This document shows, in pieces, positions 42,120-51,095 of a DNA stretch of 64,000 nucleotides (position 1 is the first letter of the stretch; each line of letters opens with the position of its first letter). The notes beneath the pieces were generated by a model. That model saw only the letters and a program-made list of their open reading frames with translations, had not been told where the DNA came from and made no database searches. Source of the DNA: FEN-1099 sp964511015 (GTDB lineage Bacteria; Lernaellota; Lernaellaia; Lernaellales; Lernaellaceae). The position numbers were made by a program, and so were the translations under genes. The stretch covers positions 1-64,000 of the forward strand of contig CAZEDX010000005.1 in the NCBI GenBank assembly GCA_964511015.1. The letters run 5' to 3'.

Positions 42120-42410
42120 ATGACCCGTACCGAAATCATATGTGCACTTGTCGCCATGTTGCTGGTACTGGTCATTGCGGCAGCGACACCCTTTTCCCCC
42201 AGGGCAGATGACCGGGCGGACGATGACACCGTCGACGACGATACGATTGACGACGACGCACTCGACGATGACACCCTTGACGATGATACCCTCGATGACG
42301 ACACCCTCGATGACGACACGGCTGACGACGACACCGCGGACGACGACACGTTGAGCGAACGGCCATATACCCACACTCTGCAGTTGAGCGACGGCGGCTG
42401 CGGCTGCTGA
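42120..42410 (+). CDS. Small exported Asp-repeat protein ending GGCGC
   Basis: 96 aa, AGTGAGGA 7-8 bp before the ATG. It begins with a hydrophobic signal-type segment (about 5-24), then has DDDxx repeated about ten times (DDDTL and DDDTA most often), then a short SERPYTHTLQLSDGGCGC end. It is the smallest form of the tail found on three larger exported proteins in the window. At DNA level the Asp part is a 15-bp tandem repeat. It is convergent with a radical SAM gene, 8 bp apart. Function unknown. Confidence 0.75.
   Translation: MTRTEIICALVAMLLVLVIAAATPFSPRADDRADDDTVDDDTIDDDALDDDTLDDDTLDDDTLDDDTADDDTADDDTLSERPYTHTLQLSDGGCGC
42225..42355 (+). repeat. 15-bp tandem repeat coding for DDDxx units
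   Basis: The region coding the Asp-rich part of the 96-aa protein repeats GACGATGACACCCTC-like units with period 15. Adjacent units differ mostly by synonymous or T/C changes, so the array probably grows and shrinks by slippage. Confidence 0.7.
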
Positions 42411-42418
42411 AGCCCGCC

Positions 42419-43855
42419 CTATTCCGTCAGTTCCTCGCGGCGTTTGCCAAAAATGTATTTGATGAATTTGATGAATGAGCCGCCGAAATAGCGCAAGTCG
42501 TCCATACTGCGCAGCAGCTTCAGTTTGCGCCACACGAAACCGGGGCGCAGGTAGATGCGCCGGTACATTCCCCGCTGCAAGCGAATCAGATCGGCGGGCG
42601 AAAAGTGATGGGTGTGCCATACCGGCTCACCGCGCACGATGTCGTATTCGTCCCAGTCCTCGCTTTCGACCAACCCTTCCTCGGTCATGACCCGGTGCAA
42701 GTCGGTGCCCGGATACGGCACCGCCACGTAGACCATGACAAAATCGGGTTTGATCCGCAGCATCAACCGGAACGTTTGCTCCACTTCGGCCGGTGTTTCC
42801 GACGGGTGTGAGCCGATCATAACAAAAGCGCTGGTCAAAATTCCCGCCCGGTGCGCCGCCGCGAATGCCGCCTCGATTTGCTCGAGCGTGATGCGTTTGC
42901 GGACGGCTTCCAGCATTCGCGGGCTGCCGCTTTCGACGCCGAAGGCGATTTTGACGCAGCCCGAGTCGGCCATCAGTTGCAGCAGTTCCTGATCCACATT
43001 ACTGACGCGGCTGTCGCAGTCCCAGGAGACACCGAGTTCATGCAACCCATGACAGATATCAATCAGCCGCTCCCGGCCGTAGGTGAAGGTGTCGTCGTCG
43101 ATGGTGAAGTGGTCGACGCCGTAGCGTTCGACACATTCCCGCACTTCGTCGAGAACATGGCGCGCGGAGCGAAAGCGAACCTTGCCGCGGTGGGTGACAA
43201 ACGAGCCGCAGAAGAAACAATGAACCGGGCAACCGCGGCTGGTGAACAACTCGGTGATGTTGCGCAGCTTGCTGGAAAGCCCGGGGCTCGAACTCCCCTG
43301 ATAGAGCGAGAAGTCAATCAGGTCGCGCGCCGGGAACGGCAGTTGGTCGAGGTTTGCCAGCATCTCACGCACGGGTCCCCGGCGGATGTCGCCGTCCTCG
43401 CGATACACCGTGCCCGGCACTCCGCGCAGCACCCTATCCCCTCGCTGGATCGATTGGCATAGATCGGCCAGCGCTTGTTCTCCTTCGCCGATTACTCCCA
43501 CGTCAAACGCCGAGAACTCCGCCAACGTCCGTTCGGGAATGGCCGACAGGTGCGGCCCGCCGACGAGCGTCACGATGTCGCGGCTGAAGTCTTTCACCAC
43601 CCCCGCGAGCCGCGCCGCGCTGTTGACGATGGGGGTCATGGCCGTGAAGCCGACCGCGTCCGGCGCGAACCGCGCTAGTTGGGACCGCAGTTGATCGGGG
43701 TGATAGCGCATCACGCCGTAATCCCAGATCTCGACCGTGGTTCCGACACGTTCGCGCACATATGCCGCGAGTTGGGCCAGATTAATCGGATGCTGGCACA
43801 CCTCGGACGCGATGGAGAGCATCGGTTCCGGCGGTCGGACAAGGGCGAGTCTCAT
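42419..43855 (-). CDS. B12-binding-type radical SAM protein
   Basis: 478 aa from the ATG at 43855 (MRLALVRPPEP). The N-terminal part (about 1-140) is a cobalamin-binding-type Rossmann fold (LAAYVRERVGTTVEIWDYG, VTLVGGPHLSAIPE). The radical SAM core has the CxxxCxxC cluster site as SRGCPVHCFFCGS, followed by FTIDDDTFTYGRE and GVESGSPRMLEAVRK. This class includes methyl- and alkyl-transferring enzymes for lipids, antibiotics and peptides; the target here is not visible. It lies next to the small Asp-repeat protein. Confidence 0.85.
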   Translation of the reverse strand: MRLALVRPPEPMLSIASEVCQHPINLAQLAAYVRERVGTTVEIWDYGVMRYHPDQLRSQLARFAPDAVGFTAMTPIVNSAARLAGVVKDFSRDIVTLVGGPHLSAIPERTLAEFSAFDVGVIGEGEQALADLCQSIQRGDRVLRGVPGTVYREDGDIRRGPVREMLANLDQLPFPARDLIDFSLYQGSSSPGLSSKLRNITELFTSRGCPVHCFFCGSFVTHRGKVRFRSARHVLDEVRECVERYGVDHFTIDDDTFTYGRERLIDICHGLHELGVSWDCDSRVSNVDQELLQLMADSGCVKIAFGVESGSPRMLEAVRKRITLEQIEAAFAAAHRAGILTSAFVMIGSHPSETPAEVEQTFRLMLRIKPDFVMVYVAVPYPGTDLHRVMTEEGLVESEDWDEYDIVRGEPVWHTHHFSPADLIRLQRGMYRRIYLRPGFVWRKLKLLRSMDDLRYFGGSFIKFIKYIFGKRREELTE

Positions 43856-43922
43856 TGGTTCCCTCGCTGTTTTCGCATAATGAGCGCGGGGGATTATAGT
43901 CGCCCGGCGCCGTTTGGCCAAA

Positions 43923-44618
43923 TCAGGTCAGCCGTACCGGACAATTCTCACAACGGGGCCGGGTCTTGCGGCAGAAATCCTTACCGACGTAGACAATCTG
44001 GGCGTGGAACTCGCCGAAGAATTCGGCGTCATGGTCCAGCGTCCGGTGAAAAAGTTCCTGCAGCGGTTGATACGCAACGTCCTCCGCCACCGCGCCCATA
44101 CGCGACAGAATGCGCCGGGTATACGCATCCACTACAAAAATCGGCTGGCGGGCGGCGTAGAGAATCATCGAGTCAGCGGTCTCCGGCCCAATGCCCTTAA
44201 GCGCCAGCAACTCGGCCCGCAGCACGTTCGTCGGCTGGCCGAGCATCGCACGCAAACTGCCCCGATGACGGCGGGCCAAATGTTGGCAAAACTCCCGCAA
44301 CCGCGCCGATTTCTGGTTGTAGTACCCGGCCGGTCGCACCGCTTCGGCCAGAGCCGCCGGAGACGCTCCGAGCATGCCGCGAACGCTCAACATACGACGC
44401 GATTTGAGATTGGCGATGGCCTTCTCGACGTTGGTCCAGGCGGTGTTTTGGGTCAGAATTGCGCCGACACAGATCTCGAAATCGGTATCGCCCGGCCACC
44501 AGCACAACGGACCGAAGTAGGCGAAGGCGGCCTCGTAGATGGCCAACAACCGCCGGCGAATCTCAACCTTTGAGCGGGGCGAGTTGATCGATGGCCAAGA
44601 AGCCGTGCAGCCATACAT
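43923..44618 (-). CDS. Endonuclease III-like HhH-GPD protein
   Basis: 231 aa if the ATG at 44618 is used, which overlaps the upstream stop by 55 bp. The clear family match starts only near 44553 (RRLLAIYEAAFAYFGP), where TTG codons are the only nearby starts, so the true start is uncertain. VGAILTQNTAWTNVEKAI, LLALKGIGPETADSMILYAA (HhH) and VDAYTRRIL (catalytic Asp) mark the glycosylase/lyase core. The Fe-S loop has CRKTRPRCENC, but the chain stops 6 residues later, so the fourth Cys usual for this loop is absent. Acts in base excision repair, if active. Confidence 0.75.
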   Translation of the reverse strand: MYGCTASWPSINSPRSKVEIRRRLLAIYEAAFAYFGPLCWWPGDTDFEICVGAILTQNTAWTNVEKAIANLKSRRMLSVRGMLGASPAALAEAVRPAGYYNQKSARLREFCQHLARRHRGSLRAMLGQPTNVLRAELLALKGIGPETADSMILYAARQPIFVVDAYTRRILSRMGAVAEDVAYQPLQELFHRTLDHDAEFFGEFHAQIVYVGKDFCRKTRPRCENCPVRLT

Positions 44619-44826
44619 CGCGGATACCTGTGGCGCCGAGACAGTCCACGCACAGGCCGATTTCCTGCGGATCGGAGAGCTGCAGGTAGACCAGCGGACC
44701 GTTGGCGTTGTCTTTCGTCTCAACCTGTTTCACCTTGCCCGTGTGCAACCGGAAGCCATCCACCCGCGCGGCGTGGTTGTTATGAACTGTATCTTCAATT
44801 TTGCGTCCGCAACGAACGCAACGCAT
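44563..44826 (-). CDS. Small zinc-ribbon hypothetical protein
   Basis: 87 aa. MRCVRCGRKIE at the start and GLCVDCLGATG at about 57-67 form two CxxC pairs of a zinc ribbon. The rest is mixed alpha/beta with VETKDNANGPLVYLQL. No family recognised. Its stop is followed by the endonuclease III-like gene, whose real start is uncertain, so the two are probably one transcript. Confidence 0.6.
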   Translation of the reverse strand: MRCVRCGRKIEDTVHNNHAARVDGFRLHTGKVKQVETKDNANGPLVYLQLSDPQEIGLCVDCLGATGIRDVWLHGFLAIDQLAPLKG

Positions 44827-44912
44827 GAAGTGCCCCGGTCAAATTTCGCCTAATATACCGGGTGGTACTGCATCTGTCACGCAGGACGGAGGCGACGGGC
44901 CTCAGGCAAGGT

Positions 44913-47426
44913 TCAGCACCCACAGCCTTCGGCGGAATGCCGGTCGTCGTCTTGATCCGCAGGCGACGAATCGTCATCGGCCGCATCGTCATCTGACGAG
45001 TCATCGTCGTCGGCATCGTCATCGCTCGGCGGCGGCTCGTCCGCCGGTTCCACGGTCAAGGATAGCTCCCGGTACGACCAGCCGCTATCCGTCGTGGCCA
45101 GCACGATTGCCTCGTAGCGACCGGCGTGCGACGGCGTCCAGCGGATCGTGCCGCCACTGACCGTCGCTTCGGCCAACCCGTATACCGCCACTTCCGCCCC
45201 GTCGGCTACCGCATAGGTCCACTCCTCGGCCGCTTTCAAGCGGGTCGTGGACGGTTCGAGAATCGACGGCGCGGTGAAGCCCACGGCTTCGGGCGGCTGT
45301 TTGCCCAGATGCCGGCGCAGGGAATTCGTTTGCATCAGACTGAGTTGGTACCGGTCGTGGAAAAGAGCATCCCACAACAAACGGTCTGCTTCGGCCAACG
45401 CGGCCTCGTTGGGAAGCCCACTCATCAACGAACTCAGATAGTCGAGCAATCGCAGCAAGGCCTGTCCTTCGTCGGTCAGCCGGTCGCAGGGGAACCACAG
45501 GTCATCCACCAGAGAGACATCGAGCGTGCTGTGGTGCAGACGATTCTGGGTGGTTGCCATTTCGGCGGCAATGTGCATTAGCGCACTCCCCGCGGTGACC
45601 AGCGTTTGCCGGGAGCCGTCGGGCAACTCATCCTCCAGTTGCTCAATGGCTTCATTCATCGCACGGTTGTTGGGGAAGTTCAGGCCGTCAAACCCCAACG
45701 CCCCGTTTCCGTAGAAGGTTTCGGCCATATAGACCGCCAGTTGCCGGTCGTGTTCGGATAACGCCGCCTCTCGCGCAGCGGGACCCAGAGCGTCGTCGGG
45801 CTCGTAGTCGGCGGCATTGCGCAGATACAGCGCGTACGTGCCGAGCATAAGGCGATTGGCGGCGCCGAGGATCATCGGGTTGGTCACGATGCCAACCACC
45901 GCGTCGACCAGATCGGCGCTGCGGTTCTGGTAAGGCGCGAGATATACCTTGCCCATGAAGCCATCGCCGCCGTCGGTGCCGTTTTCGTTGTCCCAGATGG
46001 CCGGCTCGCGCCCCAGGCGCGAAGTCACGTCGATCAGATCGGCCGCCTCAAGGGTCGGACTAAACGTGTCGGTCCCGGTCCACATCACTTCGATCTGCGG
46101 GTCGAGTTCGGCACAGACATCCAGGTATTCGGAGCCGCCCGGCCAATCGTTTTGCCGTTGGCTCGAATACACCGTGGGTACGACCCACAGCGCCACGTCT
46201 TCGCCGGCCATGGCGGAAAGTTCGCCCCGCAGCCAGTTGGCCAGGGCCACGTGTTGGGCGGCCAACTCACCGTCGATCGGCACTCCGACGTCTCCTTCGA
46301 TGTCATCGAGCAACAAAGTGAAATGGCGAAAACCTCCTTCGACAAACGGCTGGAGCTTAGCCAACAGGGTCGCCTTTTCCACAGGGTCGTCCATGTCCAT
46401 GTCTTTGCCCGGACTGATGCCGAAAGAGAAGGTAACGCCGACCATTGCGCCCAGGTGCAGCAGTTCGACAAAGCGCGCCACCGCTTGGTCATCGTAGGGC
46501 GTGCGCCATTCGTCGCGGTGCAACGGATCGTTCTTGGGGCCGTAGATATACAGCCCCAGTCCCAGGCGAGCCAAGAACGTCATCATGGCCCGGCGCTCGG
46601 CATGCGACCACGGCCGGCCGTAAAAGCCTTCCACCACGCCGCTGTTTTCGAGCAGTGGCGCCTCGCGGCTGGGCAAATCGACAACCTGTTCCGGGCCCAC
46701 CGAACCGTCCTCGGCAACCGGCACCAACACGGCTTGCATTCCGGCCGACAGCGGGAGAGGGCCGAGCCACGCCTCCCGCGGCATGGCCGTCCCGACCAAC
46801 GACCAGCGGTCGACGTCAGTATCGCCCGAGTCAACGAAATGAATCTCCACGTGATGGACATACTCGCTGGCTTGTTTCCAATCCAGGCGCAGACCCGTGG
46901 CAACTTGCCGCGCACTCACGTTCGAGATTTCCGGCAAGCCGTCGACGGGCGCGGCATACACATGGAACTCACGGAGATTGCCCGGACCGGCATCGCGCAC
47001 CTCGACCTCGACACAATACGCCTCGGCGGGCTCGCCAAAGGCCAACGGCTGATCAAGATACTTCCACACTTGCTCGACCAACACCCGGCCACCACAGTAT
47101 TCGCGGGCGCGAACCGTGACCGCGCCGTTTGGTTTGGTTTCCCATTCGGCGTCGAGTTGCGCCAGATGCGGCGCTGGTCCGCCAAGCGGCGCAAAATCGA
47201 ACGACAGCGTCGCAATGCCTTGACGCGGCGTCTTCCAGCCGGTGTCCGGATCGTCATCGCGCACGGTGTATGGCGCGTCATCGGTTTCGCGCGGCCACAT
47301 CAGCAAAAAGGTCGGCTGGGTACCCGAAGCGGTCACGCGTGCAAACGGGACCAGATCGAGCGGTGCGGCCTGAACGGCCGCCGCGCTCAGCACTAAGACG
47401 GCCCACACTAGCAACAAGTGTTTCAT
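44913..47426 (-). CDS. GH84 hexosaminidase with Asp-rich GCGC tail
   Basis: 837 aa from MKHLLLVWAV at 47426. A signal peptide (cut after VQA) precedes a beta-domain (about 25-240). The GH84 barrel starts VVEGFYGRPWSHAERRAMM, has YIYGPKNDPLHRDEWR, and carries the catalytic Asp pair at 374-375 (LLLDDIEGD). It removes terminal beta-GlcNAc by substrate-assisted catalysis. After a beta-sandwich (FTAPSILEPS) the chain ends in an Asp/Ser spacer and AEGCGC, the same end as three other exported proteins here. It follows the GH2 gene by 59 bp. Confidence 0.88.
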   Translation of the reverse strand: MKHLLLVWAVLVLSAAAVQAAPLDLVPFARVTASGTQPTFLLMWPRETDDAPYTVRDDDPDTGWKTPRQGIATLSFDFAPLGGPAPHLAQLDAEWETKPNGAVTVRAREYCGGRVLVEQVWKYLDQPLAFGEPAEAYCVEVEVRDAGPGNLREFHVYAAPVDGLPEISNVSARQVATGLRLDWKQASEYVHHVEIHFVDSGDTDVDRWSLVGTAMPREAWLGPLPLSAGMQAVLVPVAEDGSVGPEQVVDLPSREAPLLENSGVVEGFYGRPWSHAERRAMMTFLARLGLGLYIYGPKNDPLHRDEWRTPYDDQAVARFVELLHLGAMVGVTFSFGISPGKDMDMDDPVEKATLLAKLQPFVEGGFRHFTLLLDDIEGDVGVPIDGELAAQHVALANWLRGELSAMAGEDVALWVVPTVYSSQRQNDWPGGSEYLDVCAELDPQIEVMWTGTDTFSPTLEAADLIDVTSRLGREPAIWDNENGTDGGDGFMGKVYLAPYQNRSADLVDAVVGIVTNPMILGAANRLMLGTYALYLRNAADYEPDDALGPAAREAALSEHDRQLAVYMAETFYGNGALGFDGLNFPNNRAMNEAIEQLEDELPDGSRQTLVTAGSALMHIAAEMATTQNRLHHSTLDVSLVDDLWFPCDRLTDEGQALLRLLDYLSSLMSGLPNEAALAEADRLLWDALFHDRYQLSLMQTNSLRRHLGKQPPEAVGFTAPSILEPSTTRLKAAEEWTYAVADGAEVAVYGLAEATVSGGTIRWTPSHAGRYEAIVLATTDSGWSYRELSLTVEPADEPPPSDDDADDDDSSDDDAADDDSSPADQDDDRHSAEGCGC

Positions 47427-47485
47427 TGGCATCCCCATAGAGCCAGGGGTTCGCGACGGATCGCTATTCGTCGGCAACTCTCTTC

Positions 47486-49690
47486 CTAACAGCCACAACC
47501 ACCGGTGTCATCATCGTCGTCGGCCTGATCGTCATCGGCACCGGTATCGTCGTCGCTATCGTCGTCGTCGACCGCGTCATCATCGGCGTCGTCATCGGCG
47601 ACGGTGTCGTCGTCGACGTAGTCGTCGGGCTCTGGCCCCAAACCGCCGAACTTGAGATACGGTTCGTGTTTGGCCGCAAGAGCCGCAAAGGCCGGTTTGA
47701 ACGTCGTGCGGTCCATGTGCGCCAAACCCATTGACTGCAGGTACGGCGCAATGAAATTCGGCAAGCCGTTCTTGGTGTACCAATTGAACACACAGAACCA
47801 GGTGGTGGCGATCAGGTTTCCCTGCGGGTTGACCTGGCCGTTCACGTCGAGCGCGGCAGTTTCGGCAAACGCGGGCCAGGTGCCGTTAACCGTGTCCACC
47901 TGTCCTTGCGCGTCGCTATCGTCAGATTCCGACCAATAGCCGAACTCCGTGTCGATGATCGGGTGGTTCGGATACTTCTTCTGGAACTCGGTGATGAATT
48001 CGAGCGTTTCGCTGTACATGTCATCGCCGTAGAACACGCCGTAGTACATCGTCCAGCCGGCCACATCGATTGGCGGCACCGACGCCGACATCAGTTTCCA
48101 GTTTTGCGCGGCCGGCGACTGGGTGATCATGCGTCCATCGGGGTAGTTGTCCCGGTGGTCGGCGGCCAGCATGGCGTTGTAGTCGGCGACCTGCATTACC
48201 CACACAAACGGGCATTCGTTTTCCGTTCCCCAAAACATAACAGAGGGCCGGTTGAAATTGGATAGCACCATTTCGCGAAACATCTGCTGGTGGATTCCGC
48301 GTGTGTTCTGGAGCGTCCAGTTCCAACCGAAGTTCCAATACACCGGAATCTCAGTCATCACCGCCATGCCCAGGCGATCGGTCAACACGTAGGTATACAA
48401 GTGGTTCGGGTAATGCCCTGTGCGCAGGAACAACGCCTTGAGATCGCGCCGCATGGTTACGATGTCGTCGCGGATGCGCTCCCAAGAGGCGGTGCGGCCG
48501 GTGTCGGGGTAGTCTTCATGGCGCGCAACGCCCGGAAAGAACGCCACGCGGCCGTTGACCAACAGCTTGCCGCCGTGCCGGGCGACGGTACGAATTCCGA
48601 ATTGATTGAAATGCTCGTCGACCGCTTCGTTGTCGACTGCCAAGGTGGTCTTCATCACATAGAGGTGCGGCTCCTTTGGCGTCCATCGCAACGGACGCCG
48701 CACCCGAAGATCAAAGGAGAGTACCCGAAGTTGTCCGGCCGGCACAATAACGGCCGCTTGCGAATCACCTTCCAAGAAAGCTTCGTCGCCGATGATCGAC
48801 GACGGATGTGGATCGGTCAGATAGCCCGCCGCCGCCGGGTCCGCCCGGTAGGCCGTTAAATCGACCGAAACCTCTTCATCTGTAGCCAGGTCGTTGGCAA
48901 CTACCACTTCGAGGTGCAGCGACCCGTTGTAGTCGACTGGCACTATGTTGGTTCGAACCACATGCACCGCCGGCATGCTTTCCAGGTAGAGATCCTGGAT
49001 GACCCCGGTGTAGTCCCACCAATCCATCGCGATCCAAGAAGGAACGGCGTCTTGGCGCACGCCCGGGAAAGGCTTGTCGATACGAATGACCAGTAAGTTC
49101 TCGGCACCGTAGTTCAGGAACGGAGACAGATCGAAAGCAAACGGCGTGTAACCACCTTCGTGAACGCCGACCCATTCGCCGTTGACCCAAAGGTCGAGAA
49201 CATAGTTGGCGGCCAGGCAAACGAAATAGTTGGTACGGTCGGCCCAATCACTCGGGACCTCGACCACCCGACGGTACCAAACGCCGTCATGATACGGCTC
49301 CGGCATATCCGACTCGTCACCGGGCATCGTGTTTTCTACACCCGGCAAGCGGTGCTGTGTCCAGCCGGAATCGTCATAGCTCACAGTGTGACGCCCACCG
49401 CCGGCCGCCTCGATCGCGCCAATCGTCGTCGCATCGCGCAGTTCGAAGGTGAGATTGTGATCGAGGTGTTGGCGTTCCCGTTTCCATTGCCCAGCCAGGG
49501 AAACCACGTCATGATCCTGCGCTTCAAAATCAGGCACCGGAGCACCCGACTGGATGGGGACCATGACTCCATCGACCTCAACGAAATCCAACGTCGTGGC
49601 CAGGGTGCCTGGTTGGCTGTCGCCTTGGGCAAGCGCAGCCGTCGTGAAACAGAACAGCAATAGAATTAGTAGTAGGCCGTCTTTTTTCAT
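47486..49690 (-). CDS. GH2 glycosidase with Asp-rich GCGC tail
   Basis: 734 aa from MKKDGLLLIL at 49690, with AAAGGAG upstream. A signal peptide (cut after ALA) is followed by a jelly roll (NYFVCLAANYVLDLWVNGEW), an Ig-like domain and a barrel. The acid/base Glu is at 492 (WGTENECP) and the nucleophile Glu at 582 (IDTEFGYW), both typical of GH2 beta-galactosidases, mannosidases or glucuronidases. The end is a DDDxx spacer of about 45 residues and TGGCGC. Precise sugar specificity cannot be read from sequence. Paired with GH84. Confidence 0.87.
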   Translation of the reverse strand: MKKDGLLLILLLFCFTTAALAQGDSQPGTLATTLDFVEVDGVMVPIQSGAPVPDFEAQDHDVVSLAGQWKRERQHLDHNLTFELRDATTIGAIEAAGGGRHTVSYDDSGWTQHRLPGVENTMPGDESDMPEPYHDGVWYRRVVEVPSDWADRTNYFVCLAANYVLDLWVNGEWVGVHEGGYTPFAFDLSPFLNYGAENLLVIRIDKPFPGVRQDAVPSWIAMDWWDYTGVIQDLYLESMPAVHVVRTNIVPVDYNGSLHLEVVVANDLATDEEVSVDLTAYRADPAAAGYLTDPHPSSIIGDEAFLEGDSQAAVIVPAGQLRVLSFDLRVRRPLRWTPKEPHLYVMKTTLAVDNEAVDEHFNQFGIRTVARHGGKLLVNGRVAFFPGVARHEDYPDTGRTASWERIRDDIVTMRRDLKALFLRTGHYPNHLYTYVLTDRLGMAVMTEIPVYWNFGWNWTLQNTRGIHQQMFREMVLSNFNRPSVMFWGTENECPFVWVMQVADYNAMLAADHRDNYPDGRMITQSPAAQNWKLMSASVPPIDVAGWTMYYGVFYGDDMYSETLEFITEFQKKYPNHPIIDTEFGYWSESDDSDAQGQVDTVNGTWPAFAETAALDVNGQVNPQGNLIATTWFCVFNWYTKNGLPNFIAPYLQSMGLAHMDRTTFKPAFAALAAKHEPYLKFGGLGPEPDDYVDDDTVADDDADDDAVDDDDSDDDTGADDDQADDDDDTGGCGC

Positions 49691-49811
49691 CGTCGGCTCC
49701 TTTCTGTCCTTCATTGAGACATAGCCGGGGAGGTAAGTCAAGCATTATGGCACTCAGTGTCATATTGGACGTCTTGTTTCGGGCGTCCGCTTCGGCTATC
49801 CACTGACTGCT

Positions 49812-51026
49812 ATGCAAGTTAACCGAGATTTCGACATAGCCGTCATTGGGGCGGGACCGGCGGGAACCCATCTAGCTACACGGCTCGCTAAAGCTGGGCA
49901 GCGTGTCGCGTTGTTTGACCCCAAGGTGCCGTGGGAGAAGCCTTGCGGCGGCGGCATCACTCACAAAGCGTGGTCCCGCTTTCCGTTTCTGACCGATCCA
50001 ACACTGCCGCGCAACGAGGTTTCGCGGTCGCTTCAGATTTCGAGCAACGGCCGTTTCTTCGTGATCGATCAAGGACATCCGCTGTTCATCGTGTCACGCC
50101 ACGATCTCTCACGAATAATGTTGCAAAATGCTGTTAACGCGGGTGCGACCCATTACCCGCTGCCGGCCAGTCGGCTTGATACCTGGGGCCCACAAATGCG
50201 CATCAAGGCCGGACGCGATGTTTTCCAGGCGCGGACGGTGGTCGGCGCGGACGGCGTGCATTCGCTTGTTCGCAACTACTTTCTCGGACCATTGCCGCCA
50301 CGCCGCACCCTTTCCGCCCTCGTGCAGTTCTTCGAAAAGGAGCCAGACGACCCGACCATGATTCAGGTCGCGCCGTTTCCCGGCTATGTCTGGTCTTTCG
50401 CGCGGCAAGATTGCCTTTGTGTTGGCGTCGGAGCGATGGAACACGGCCATGCCCTGAAACCGACGTTGGATCAATTCATGCGACGGTTCTTTCCCGGCCG
50501 GAAACCAATCGGCGCCATACACGGCGCGCCGTTGCCATATCTCGCCGGACCTGGCGCATATACCGAACCGAGGGTCGGACCCGGTTGGGCACTGGTGGGT
50601 GACGCGGCAGGTTTCTGTGACACGTTGACCGGCGAAGGGATTCTGTACGCAATCTGGTCGGCGGATCTGCTGGCTGACGCTATTTTGCGCAATTGTCCCG
50701 GAGAATACGAAGCCGCCTGGCGCAACGAGTTCGGCGGCCATTTGCGAGCCGGCGCTTGGGCGGCAACCAGGCTGTACTCGCCCCGCAACATCGACCGCCT
50801 GTTCACGGCCATCACCGTCTGTCCGACCTTTCAGAAACAGATCATGGATTTCATCTGGAACCTGCCTCCGTACCACCAACTGGCTCGCCGGCTGCTGCGT
50901 CACGGTTGGCGGATTCACCGGGAATGGCGCCGTTTTCGAAAGAATGGCGGACAGGTGGACTTACAGGCCCTAGGGCCGTTTCAAGGGCTCGCGGACAGAC
51001 TGACTTTCCGGTGGGACAAGGCTTGA
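49812..51026 (+). CDS. Geranylgeranyl-reductase-like FAD oxidoreductase
   Basis: 404 aa. FDIAVIGAGPAGTHLATRLAK (10-30) is the FAD Rossmann motif, and KPCGGGITHKAW is the cofactor-binding PCGGG loop of geranylgeranyl reductase-type enzymes. GWALVGDAAGFCDTLTGEGI (two parts, about 258-277) is the second FAD motif. Family members reduce isoprenoid chains of lipids or pigments, or oxidise tryptophan. The substrate here is unknown. Confidence 0.85.
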   Translation: MQVNRDFDIAVIGAGPAGTHLATRLAKAGQRVALFDPKVPWEKPCGGGITHKAWSRFPFLTDPTLPRNEVSRSLQISSNGRFFVIDQGHPLFIVSRHDLSRIMLQNAVNAGATHYPLPASRLDTWGPQMRIKAGRDVFQARTVVGADGVHSLVRNYFLGPLPPRRTLSALVQFFEKEPDDPTMIQVAPFPGYVWSFARQDCLCVGVGAMEHGHALKPTLDQFMRRFFPGRKPIGAIHGAPLPYLAGPGAYTEPRVGPGWALVGDAAGFCDTLTGEGILYAIWSADLLADAILRNCPGEYEAAWRNEFGGHLRAGAWAATRLYSPRNIDRLFTAITVCPTFQKQIMDFIWNLPPYHQLARRLLRHGWRIHREWRRFRKNGGQVDLQALGPFQGLADRLTFRWDKA

Positions 51027-51095
51027 TCGCTTGACATCGACGCCGGCTCACGCGAAGCTTTTCTTTGATTCCCTGATCGATACGCCGGAGGAAAA

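Noticed and set aside
46152..47396. 414-codon plus-strand frame opposite the GH84 gene
   Set aside because: Antisense shadow; the GH84 catalytic motif is on the minus strand.
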